Both the position numbers and the translations under genes were made by a program. Positions 55,491 to 64,000 of a stretch of 64,000 nucleotides of DNA are shown piece after piece. Origin of the DNA: Blastomussa wellsi (Eukaryota; Cnidaria; Anthozoa; Scleractinia; Plerogyridae); NCBI GenBank assembly GCA_947652115.1, contig OX393568.1, forward strand, positions 14,160,685 to 14,224,684, given 5' to 3'. The notes below the pieces were generated by a model that was not told the DNA's origin, made no database searches, and saw only the letters and a program-made list of their open reading frames with translations. The stretch's first letter is position 1; each line of letters starts with the position of its first letter.

Positions 55491-56656
55491 CAGTGCGAAT
55501 TTGAATTTGTGTCAATGTTATAATTTGAACTTACGTAATACATCGAAAACTAAGAAAACTAACACTAAAACATAAATTTAGCTAAAACGATAGCTTACTA
55601 GTCAACGTACGAAGCAGCTTGCTCGACCGACTCCAGAAAGTGAGGCAAAAGCCATTCAAAGTTGGGTAGGTTTGGTTCTAGAAAAATCTAGATGAGCCAT
55701 CTAAAGTATTACAATGTATAGGAAATTTTGTTATAATAATTTTTTATAGGCATATTATATTTCTATTTTGTTGTTGTTGTTTATTTTGTGAAATAATGGG
55801 TCCTAAGCTGAATGACCAATCGTCTGTAATTTCCAAATTAAATAAGAGCGTCTGTGACTACGTAGGACTTACGTGTAAAGCAATTGAAATACGAGAAAAA
55901 GACAACAAGAGAAGAGTCAGCTTTCATTTAACAGCTTTTGAGCCCAAGCAAGGCTGCCATTAAAGACAACAGCAATTTTCAGAAGGCAAGTACAAGTCTT
56001 GCCTTGACAATACAACGGCTCGTTTAGCTGAAAGAAACCAACCTTTCTTGATACAAACTGATAATCAGGATTTATCAATCACATCAGTTACTGTAAAACA
56101 CTGAAACACAAGGAAACTGGGTTTTTGGTTCAGTGGAAATTACCTCCGAAATGAAGACAGCTTAGTCACGAAAAATACTTCTACAAACTCGCATGCTTTA
56201 TCAGTGAATCATTTTTTCTTACTCACGCACTAGCCCCAAAATGAGCATCGAGCTCCACACACGCACATTTCAGTTTTCAGACATCTTAGTATCGTTCTCG
56301 TCCCCATGCCATTGCTGATTGGCAGAAAATTACAGAACGAGTATTCTGCGCATGCTTATAATTTAAGGTCTAAGCCAGGTTTCGATTCTTGGTGCTGACC
56401 AAAAGGATCGTGGCCTCTGGAGACGAGAATGTCTTAGTCTAAAATCACGATTTCGCCTATTTCCTATTTCTCCTGTTTCCTTGAGTGTCGCGCAAGGTCG
56501 ACCAAACACTTTTTACAACGTAATTATGATTTAGGCGGGAAGATTAGATCGGAACAAATTAAGCTGGAAGATTTTATCCACACTTCATGTAAATTAAAGG
56601 TGTTACTGATAATTGGCTTAGCTTCCTGATATTGTCGCACATTAGATAAACTATTG
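55491..56656. other. No recognisable gene
   Basis: AT-rich. I see neither coding exons nor repeat boundaries. Confidence 0.35.
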
Positions 56657-56660
56657 AATT

Positions 56661-56804
56661 TGTAATAAGTTCTAAGACGCTGGTACTCTCTAAGCTTTAA
56701 TCACATAGTCAATCAACATGGCGGGCGCACATGGTTTTTTTAACATGTTAGAAAAGCATCATGGGAAATCATGTCGTAAGCCTCGCAAGGCATGACGGCT
56801 TACA
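56661..56804 (-). repeat. 3' LTR
   Basis: 144 bp, TG...CA ends (plus strand TGTAATAAGTTCTAAGACGC to GACGGCTTACA). It differs from the 5' LTR by a few substitutions and small indels, so the insertion is not very recent. Confidence 0.85.
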
Positions 56805-56820
56805 CGCTTTCCTCTTTATA
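56805..56820 (-). other. Polypurine tract
   Basis: On the minus strand AAAGAGGAAAGCG directly precedes the 3' LTR. It would prime plus-strand DNA synthesis. Confidence 0.6.
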
Positions 56821-57175
56821 ACCGAAGATCATAAACGTAACAGAACAAATTGTCACCTGGCAAATGAAAACTAATAAAGTCTTTTCAAATAATAATTTTA
56901 CTTTGTAGCTATATCCTACTAATCATGTAATGTTCATAATCATGTTCTTTCGATTGTGGGGTTTCAATCACGTAAGTCATTCATCTTTTCTTGAGCGGGA
57001 AGCACTGGTTCCTAGTCATCAAGTCTACAGCAAAGGGAAATGTTCACCTGTAAAAAATAAGAGAAAGGGGGGTTCGAGAATCAGTCTAAATACTGGGCTG
57101 GGCGTCGAATTACTCGGCCACTCCGGGTGACAGTTTGTCCAGCGGGTGAGTTGGTTGCCGCAGGACGGGGGTGTA

Positions 57176-58655
57176 TCATGGTAGTCTGTCTGTGGTACAA
57201 GTTGTAAAAGAAGACATGGGGGATGAGGCGTCCGATGTTAGGGGTGATTCAGAGTTTGTAGAGGAGGGTGCTGATGTTGTGAGTGCTGGCATTGTTGGTG
57301 TTGGCACTGATGCAGGAGCTGCCCTTGGACTGGACGGCAAGCTGAGTTGTGGTATGCCAGAGCCTGATGTGTAAGCTTGCTGTATGTCCGGGGGTGGCTG
57401 AACTGGCTTAAGACTGCCAAGAGGAGGGGCAAGCTGCAACTGAACCCGATTTCTTCTTATTTGCGAGGTGCCAGTCTGTATAAGATAGGATCGTGGTCCA
57501 GCAGGACCCACTATCTCTCCGGGGATCCAAGACTTAGCTGATGAGGTTGGTGGTGGCTTGGCATACACATAAGACCCCGGGGATGGTTTGGGAAGTGGCG
57601 GCCCGGCATGTTTGTCATATGCTTTCTTTTGCTGTGACTTGCGGTGGAGGTGGTCAAGTACGACAGTGTCCCAAGGAGCGGTGCGTGGTTCTAGAGTGGC
57701 GGAAGACTGTGGTAAATCGGTGCGTAGAGTGCGGCCAAATAGGCGTTGAGCTGGAGAGTAAGTGTGTCCAGCGGAGGGTGTGTTGCGAACAGAGAGTAGT
57801 GCAAGGTCCACATCTTCCGCAGTGAGAAGAATGTGTTTGGCAGACTTCACTGCTGCCTCGGCTCTGCCATTAGACTGGGACCAATAAGGAGAGGAGGTGA
57901 TGTGCTTGAACTTGTACTTCTCTGTAAATGCCTTGAATGCCTCAGAAGTAAATTGGGATCCATTATCAATAATGAGTGTATGAGGTACTCCATGGCGACT
58001 GAAGTGCTGTTTTGTCGCTTGTATGACCGATGAGGACTGGATAGAAGGTAGTCGATCAAGTTCGTAAAAGTCACTGTAATGGTCTACGGTGACTAAATAG
58101 GCATACCCATTGACTGCAAACAGATCCTGAGAGACCAGTTGCCAGGGAAGTGTAGGTACTGGGTAGGGTTTTAGTGGTTCCCGAGGATGTCGTCGTGCGT
58201 GTTGTGCACAAGTAGTGCAGTTCTTGCAGATGTCCTCAATTTGGCTGTTAATCCCTGGCCAGAACACACAGCCACGAGCATGTCGAAGGGTAAACTCGGT
58301 ACCACGATGGGCTGTATGGAGCTTGCGAAGAATGTTTGATCGCAGTGAGGACGGAATGACTACGCGGTCTTGTTTGAATAAGAGTCCATCGTGTATGGTA
58401 AGTTCATGACGAACAGACCAATATGGATGTATAACGACTGCTACTGACGCTTTGTCGTTTGGCCACCCTGTTTCAACGAAGGTGCGAAGAGCTTTCTGTT
58501 CAGGATCCGTGCTGGCTTCGGTTCTGATTTCCTGGACAGTTGCATCTTGGAAACCTGACAGTTCTGGGTGGTTGTCTTCGAATTCCACACGGTAAACTAA
58601 TTCATCATGGAGATGCCCATGGGTTGTCTCAGGTAAGTGGTGCGCGCGAGAGGGT
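57176..58655 (-). CDS. Ty3/gypsy integrase region
   Basis: The frame contains an HHCC zinc domain (LHTAHRGTEFTLRHARGC, then CKNCTTCAQHA). The DDE core has D in SQDLFAVNGYAYLVTVDHYS, D in HTLIIDNGSQFTSEAF and E in SPYWSQSNGRAEAAVKSAKH. A GPY-like C-terminal module (WIPGEIVGPAGPRSYLIQTG) and a Pro/Ser-rich tail follow. The motifs look intact. The frame begins after a frameshift near 58640-58655 relative to the RNase H remnant. Confidence 0.85.
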
Positions 58656-59300
58656 GTCCGCGATGAGAAGTGACGAACCCTTTCGATATTCAACAGAGAA
58701 CGAATAGCGCTGGAGAGCGAGCATCATGCTTTGTAGGCGGCGCGGTGCAGAGGCCAAAGTAGCGTAGGCATGGAGCTTTAGAGACCAGCTCCTTAGCTTT
58801 CGTGAATGCTTCAGTATGTTGATCAGCCCATAGGAACGCCTTGTCCACATGGGTGAGGTCACGAAGTGGTCTGATTACGGTGCTGAGGTTGGGACAAGAC
58901 TTTGACAAGTAGGTTATAGTGCCCAGAAAACGTCGGGTGGTTGCTTTGTCCTGGGGCTGGGGCATATTCAGGATGGCTTTAGTGATTTTAAGGCTTGGTG
59001 TGAGCCCCTCTGGACTAAGTACATGACCCATGAATGGTGCAGTACATGTTTTGAATTTGATCTTGTCGGGGTTAAGCTTTAGGTTGTGTCGGGAGAGACG
59101 TTTCAGGAGCTCTAGAACCGTGTTGTCATGATCAATATGCGCATCAGTTAAGGAATCACCACGCCCAACCACAATAATGTCATCAGCAATATTGACGACA
59201 CCTTCCATACCACAAAGGATGTCATGAAGACGACGTTGGAATTCTTCCGGGGCGGAGCTGATGCCAAAGGGGAGTCGAGTCCACCGGTACCTTCCCCAGT
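58656..59300 (-). pseudogene. Ty3/gypsy RT C-terminal part and RNase H remnant
   Basis: Contains VNIADDIIVVGRGDSL (the YxDD catalytic box is present as IADD), LNPDKIKFKTCTAPFMGHVL and ATTRRFLGTITYLSKSCPNL. It then reaches APCLRYF, where RNase H should begin. The sequence jumps almost at once to RRLQSMMLALQRYSFSVEYR and IADTLSRA at the end of that region. Most of RNase H, including its catalytic acidic residues, is deleted at about 58740-58760. Confidence 0.75.
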
Positions 59301-61016
59301 GATGTGCATAATGGTCAGAAAAGAAGACTCATCAGTTAATCTGATTGTCTGGAATGCATCCTTAATATCAAAGGTGGAGAAAATCTTGGCTCTGTGGGAT
59401 CGGTGAATGTTCTCCTCTAAGGTAGGGATGGGGTACACTGGTCTGATGATGGCTTTGTTGATGGTTTGAGATAGGTCTAGGCAGATGCGAACTTTAGCAG
59501 GTTTTGAGTCAGAGGCGGGGCGCTCACGCACCACCATGTTTGAGATCCAAGGTGTGGGCTTGTTGACCCGAATCAACTGTTCAGTTTTGACGAGTTTGTC
59601 TAAGGCCTCTTTTATGATGGGAAGTTTGGGGGCAGCATAACGGTGGGGGGCGGCTTGTATTGGCTTGATCCCAGGGTTGAGAGTTATGGAAAAGGGCTCA
59701 TCCATTTCACCCAGGCCCTCAAATAAGTGGGCATTATCTGATTTTATGTAATCAAATGTCAACTCACCAGGTGGTGGTGTTGGCAGCTCCGGGACAGTGT
59801 GCAGCTTGTGTGCAGTGTCCACATCATACTTCAGGATTCCCATGCGAGTGCTATCGGCGAGGCCCAACAATGGAGCATAGTACTGTTGAGCCGTGATGAC
59901 TTGAGCCACTATGTCATATGGTACGCCACGTCTTGTGCAGTGCAAAGTTACTTGCCCTTTGGTTGGAATAGCGGCCTTGGAATAGTCCAGCAACCGAACC
60001 ATTGAAGGTTTAATTTGGGTAGGTGGTAACTGCGTGAGGTCATTAATGTGAATGGTGTTGCATGAGCACCCGGAGTCTACTTGGAATCTGTTTAGCCGTG
60101 GTGATGATGTGGAGCTCATGTTGAGATCAACATAAAGTCCTTTAGTTGCTGCCTGGACCTGATACACCTCATGTGTGACAATGAATTTTTCTTGTTGGTT
60201 GACTTCAGTGCTGGCAGCAGCTTCTGTGACGACATGTATGGGCGTGGCCGGGCATACATGTTTCCAATGGCCCCGTTTCCCACAGCCGTTACAAGTGTCG
60301 TTGGAAGAAGGGCCTGGGAGTCGATTCTTGAGACGTCGATTCGAGTAATGCGGTGTCTTTGGTCTTTCAGTTGCTGGTGAGACTTTGTGAGCTGCTTCTT
60401 CAAGGTGGTGTTTGGTGATGGCTGATTCGGTTTTAAGCCCAGCCTCAAAGTCACGGGCTTTGGAGATCACTTGAGCAAAAGTCAACGTCGATAGGTTTTC
60501 TCTGGCGATAACATCGCCGCGGAATGGCTTGAAAGTATCATTAAGGCCAATCACGAATATGTCTCTTTGCAGGCGGTCGTCTACAGCAGTGGGAAAGTTG
60601 CATTTCTGGTATTCTAACCTGACCAGAGGGTGCCAGTCTTGTACTGAAATGCCAGGTTCCTGTCTCAGGATACGTAAGAAATTGTGGGTGCATTGTATGA
60701 TGGGCTCCTCGCCAAGATAGTGCTGTGAAAGCTGAGTGAGCCATCTAGCTGGATGTTGCTTGTCCGCGTCCGCAATCTGAGCATCGATCGTGGTGGTGAG
60801 TACATCCCATTCAGCTGGAGGAAAGGCTTGACGAAGAGCGGCAATAACTTTTGGTCGTTTGGCAGCAATCCAGTAGTCATTGCTGTCTAGTTCTTTCGCG
60901 GGGTTGACATAGTCTTCTATAATACAGTAGACGCGGAAGTTCGCCAAGAAAAACTTGAACGCTCGGCGGCGATCATCTGAGTTGGCGTCGAAAATCGGCC
61001 TGTCTTCTCCTCCCAT
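59300..61016 (-). CDS. Ty3/gypsy gag, protease and N-terminal RT
   Basis: Starts at ATG 61016. Gag carries a helical capsid-like region and a zinc knuckle CNGCGKRGHWKHVC (C-x2-C-x4-H-x4-C). The aspartic protease has FQVDSGCSCNTIH (DSG active site). RT begins with MVVRERPA, RICLDLSQTINKAII and FSTFDIKDAFQTIRL (first catalytic Asp). After HITGE, near 59300, the frame shifts by one base and the following RT sequence continues in another frame. Gag and pol share one frame here. Confidence 0.85.
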
Positions 61017-61084
61017 GATGCGCAGAGCGAGACGAGAGCGGTTGGAATGGATCAGAACAAGAGGTCCATAGGCTTGTGCGGGTT

Positions 61085-61102
61085 GCTAGTCTTCTAACAC
61101 CA
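61085..61102 (-). other. Primer-binding site
   Basis: The minus strand reads TGGTGTTAGAAGACTAGC directly after the 5' LTR, with no spacer. It is complementary to a tRNA 3' end (...CCA); the tRNA is not identified. Confidence 0.6.
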
Positions 61103-61241
61103 TGTAATAAGTTCTAAGACGCTGGTACTCTCTAAGCTAATCACATAGCCAATCAACATGGCGGACGCACATGGTTTTTTAACATGCTAGAAAAGCATCA
61201 TGGGAAATCGTCGTAGGCCTCGCAAGGCATGACGGCTTACA
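61103..61241 (-). repeat. 5' LTR
   Basis: 139 bp, TG...CA ends, same orientation as 56661-56804. Confidence 0.85.
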
Positions 61242-61245
61242 AATT

Positions 61246-62860
61246 CTCAGCACACGGTTGGCCGCACCAACTTTAAACTGGACTTTTCCCGCAAGTGGAT
61301 CATGAAACGTAAATCATAACCGAAGTTAATTTCTTTCTAACCAGCGAAAGTATACACAGATGCATCCGAAATGCATGCACCGATTTGCCGATATTCTGTC
61401 ATTCGGAAATTCCATGAATTTTTTAATTGAGTATAATAATCCCGGGGGGGTACTCCCATATATGGGCTATAAAGGTAGGTGCCGCGGGATAGGGTGTGGT
61501 TTTTCGAGGTGCTTGAATGACCTTGAAATCAAGGCCGGTAAACTCTTTTGGATTGACGTTTTCCGCGAAGTTCAGCACTCCGAGTTAGTGTCTGAGACTT
61601 TAGACCTGTACAGGACACGGGTGTGCGAGAAAAGAGAGAGAATCTGTAATTGATTCTCCTTATATACGCTACGGGGAGACCGCTGAGAATAGTTCAAACC
61701 AATAATACTCGCTACTGATAATTTAGTTATTTTAACTAAAACCTTTGGTCACATCAACCTTAACTAATGCATTTGGTCATTCAGAATATGCTAAGAGCAA
61801 TGGCTATAGTTCCCGTAACTAACACAGACCAACCAACCTTTCATTTTGCTTTAGTTAAAATTTTCAACTTTTTAGAAACGGTTGAAACGAATATAAGTTT
61901 AGTCATGACTATTTTCAAGAGACCATAAGGGGACAGCAAGGGAGGCCCCCGGCCAAGCCCTTGGGATATGTCAAGTGCGCGAAAGTTATTTTTAGTCGAG
62001 TGGAGACGTCCTCATTAAGAAAGAAAATTAAGTTCTCTTGTCATGGCCGACGAAGTAAAGTTAACGTTTAGCGGTGAAGACGACTTTCGAGGACAAGGAA
62101 ATATTTTTTCTGGTCTGAAAATTCCAGCTGGGAAATAAACTTCACCATTTCTACAGACATGATGAACTCGAACTCGAGACCGAAACGAATAGGACGTGCA
62201 TTCTTGGCACTACAGCGATACGGAGAGTCGGATGACGACTATACTGACGAAGACTCGATATTTGCGAGCACCAACAAAGAAAGACGAGAGTCTAAGAAAC
62301 GGAAAATGTCATATCTTGCCCTTCCAGAGCGATTTCCCGATAGCTAAAGCATATGCAGGATACACTACAAATAGAAATGAGCCAGAGCAAGTTGCACGAA
62401 CAAAGCATATTTACGTTTACGTGACGGCCACAATTCTATGGCTCTATTACGAAAAAAACGCCTACAAATTAAACATAGCCTGCAAAGCAGGCGGTTTCTG
62501 TGCGGGGAATACTTCGAAAACAGCGATCGCGAAAGACCGAATGACCGGCTGCCTGTAAACTGTCAGCGAACTGTCAAAGGTCGGTTTTCACGCGCTCTCA
62601 AGCGTGAATTCAAAACAAACATCAACTCACGTAACGTCAGTGGTATAATTATAAATTGAAAATCAGACCGTTTTATCCCGCGTTTATCCGATCGTGTTTT
62701 CAAACCCATGCGGCAGAAAAGTAAGAAACGTTCGTGCGGTGAAGGAGCAAGTGTTATCAAGAAATGAAGCCACCGACAAGGCTGCAAATGTCACGATTTC
62801 AAAACCTGGTAGGATTTTTCTCACATTTATCCCCCGAATAAACAGTGAATAGTTTGAAAC
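61246..62860. other. Repeat fragments, no supported gene
   Basis: 'ggggggtactcccatatatg' at about 61445-61465 matches a motif at 6380. 'tagcctgcaaagcaggcggt' (about 62478) begins a MITE-like stretch whose inverse end is at 63960-63983. A frame at 62159-62347 (MMNSNSRPKRIGRAFLALQR and an acidic stretch) is unrecognised. Confidence 0.4.
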
Positions 62861-63275
62861 TCACCTTTTTCCCGTACACGTTTCTGCATTGTGAGACTCG
62901 TCCACTACCACTGCTGCTAGGCTTTGATGCAGTTTGCTAATGTTGTCTTTTAGGACGTCAAGAAATTTCGGCAGTAATGATTCAACTGCGGTGGTGTCAC
63001 TGCGATTTCGAAAATGTTGCCGCTGTTTAGCTCCTCGGCAGTGCAATTCACTGAACGCAATTTCATAATCTGATCGATCAGGCTTTTCAACAGCGAAATG
63101 ACTAAAACGCTGGTTGTCACAATTATTTCCCGCTCGATTCAACCATGCCACTCGCCTCTTGCAAACCAGAACACAGTAAATATCATACTCTTTGCGAAAC
63201 CAGTCGGAAGAATCGCTAGAACATCCTCCCCATTCATTGCTAATAGCTGTTCTTCTTTGAGGATGATCCTTCAAT
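62860..63275 (-). pseudogene. RecQ-like helicase fragment, frameshifted
   Basis: One minus-strand frame reads GEDVLAILPTGFAKSMIF, a RecQ-type motif I (Walker A) with A replacing the G before KS, followed by a 'VISLLKSLIDQIMKL' motif-Ia-like stretch. Another frame further on reads LAAVVVDESHNAET, the DExH motif II. The pieces are in different frames and contain stops. A donor-like AAAAG|GTGAG follows at about 62865, suggesting derivation from a spliced gene. It cannot encode an active helicase. Confidence 0.6.
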
Positions 63276-63478
63276 TAATTTCTTTCAATTCATTGATGCT
63301 ATCAAGAAAGCTATAAAGTGCAACTTCGATACAAATATCGTTCACAGGTCCATGTTTCAAGAAAGAGTCTGAAATGGTATCCGATGATAACAGATTGATT
63401 GACAAACTTCAGTAACAACCAATCAGAATTTTCCGTCCCTCTGTGCACGGACAATTCATTTGACCCTAGTTTACCACT

Positions 63479-63832
63479 GGGAGCAGACGAGTTATGCTTG
63501 AAACATCAATAAAAGAAACGTCTTACCTTCGTTCTTGTATTTATTCTCTTAGTTAAAACCTCATTTGGGAACCAAACATACGTATTCATTTGCGATCGAT
63601 GGTTGCGAACCGCCATCATTCTGAATAGTGTCGACCGCTGTGCATTCAGTTGGACGAACTGTGGGCACAGACGCCACGGCAGTGCCTCGTTCGGAAAGCG
63701 TCGCTTTCCGAAAACCATTCGTTGGACTTCGTCCAACTGAATGCACTAAGAGAATGAACTAAGAGAATAAATACAACAACGAAGGTAAGACGTTTCTTTT
63801 ATTGATGTTTCAAGCATAACTCCTCTGCTCCC
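63479..63832. repeat. 354 bp foldback element with nested inner palindrome
   Basis: GGGAGCAGACGAGTTATGCT and the following 'tgaaacatcaataaaagaaa' and 'cgtcttaccttcg' are mirrored at 63750-63832. Inside, 'tgcattcagttggacgaa' (63640-63657) is mirrored by 'ttcgtccaactgaatgca' (63726-63745). Confidence 0.85.
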
Positions 63833-63839
63833 TGTGAGT

Positions 63840-64000
63840 TTACCGGCAGGCGGTTATTTGTAACCTCCGCCCCTCCCCCTCCCACTTTTTTTTTGCTCTC
63901 CCCAGTGTTCGTGCGCTCAAAATTTCGTGATCGCTGTTTAAAAGCATTCCACCCACAAAAACCGCCTGCTCTGCAGGCTAAATAAAACATTGTAAGGTGC
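63840..64000. repeat. MITE end, inverted relative to 62478
   Basis: 'aaaaaccgcctgctctgcag' and 'gctaa' at 63957-63982 is the inverse of the start at 62478. The left part (ccggcaggcggttatttgt) is a further short copy. The window ends here. Confidence 0.5.

Larger units (their letters stand above)
56661..61241 (-). mobile_element. Ty3/gypsy LTR retrotransposon with very short LTRs, defective
   Basis: Two LTRs (61103-61241 and 56661-56804) in the same orientation are bracketed by AATT (56657-56660 and 61242-61245). The internal part encodes gag, protease, reverse transcriptase, a remnant of RNase H and integrase in the Ty3/gypsy order on the minus strand. There is no env. At least two frameshifts and an RNase H deletion make it non-autonomous. 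Confidence 0.9.

Noticed and set aside
57171..57374. Plus-strand frames within the Ty3/gypsy region
   Set aside because: Antisense of the integrase C-terminal tail; no independent motif.

Overview
The window looks like nuclear DNA of an anthozoan cnidarian, most probably a stony coral or a close relative. The reasons are AT-rich background DNA, intron-type splice signals (AG acceptors before exons, GT donors after them), dense small MITEs and tRNA-derived SINEs, LINE, Penelope-like and Ty3/gypsy retroelements, and small secreted cysteine-rich peptides. I cannot name the species. Host protein-coding content is sparse: one 3'-terminal exon of a large nuclear protein (2.6-4.1 kb, minus) and two small secreted 8-cysteine peptides (32.7-33.0 kb plus; 46.9-47.9 kb minus). 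Most of the rest is mobile DNA or its debris.

Layout. 0-12 kb: host exon, a SINE, several foldback MITEs and a PIF/Harbinger-like remnant (7.7-8.7 kb). 12.8-18.1 kb: a broken beta-propeller (NHL-like) multidomain gene flanked by two unrelated repeat families, each present once on either side in opposite orientation. 18-25 kb: a tRNA-like repeat, MITEs and LINE debris. 26.8-29.4 kb: two arrays of a ~65 bp repeat facing each other across an ~0.9 kb spacer. 32.7-34.7 kb: the first cysteine-rich peptide gene and a TTAA-flanked element nested between inverted repeats. 35.07-42.31 kb: the most remarkable feature, described below. 42.5-46 kb: foldback element, SINE, and a MITE split by a Penelope-like insertion with a 12 bp target duplication. 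46.9-47.9 kb: the second cysteine-rich peptide gene with TATA box and 5' UTR intron. 51.2-55.5 kb: LINE 5' half (minus) with a Penelope-like element inserted in its endonuclease, beside a LINE 3' end (plus) carrying a MITE. 56.66-61.24 kb: a Ty3/gypsy element with very short LTRs, defective in reverse transcriptase and RNase H. 62.9-63.8 kb: a RecQ-like helicase pseudogene and a foldback element.

The candidate new system is the 7.2 kb element at 35075-42306. It is bounded by a 5 bp target duplication (CAAAG). Each end is an ~160 bp sequence that folds on itself into a long hairpin. Two arms of about 3.3 kb run in opposite orientation and carry the same GC-rich gene, tail to tail, around a non-homologous centre that contains a 32 bp perfect palindrome and a 200-N gap. 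The gene needs a -1 ribosomal frameshift to be read, and a canonical-type slippery heptamer (GGGAAAG) sits in the right phase in both arms. Arrays of short iterated motifs lie between each terminal hairpin and the gene. I do not recognise the protein. A KxYNK / RxE pattern faintly recalls rolling-circle replication initiators, which would suit hairpin ends and iteron-like repeats, but this is inference. Each copy has a different inactivating lesion.
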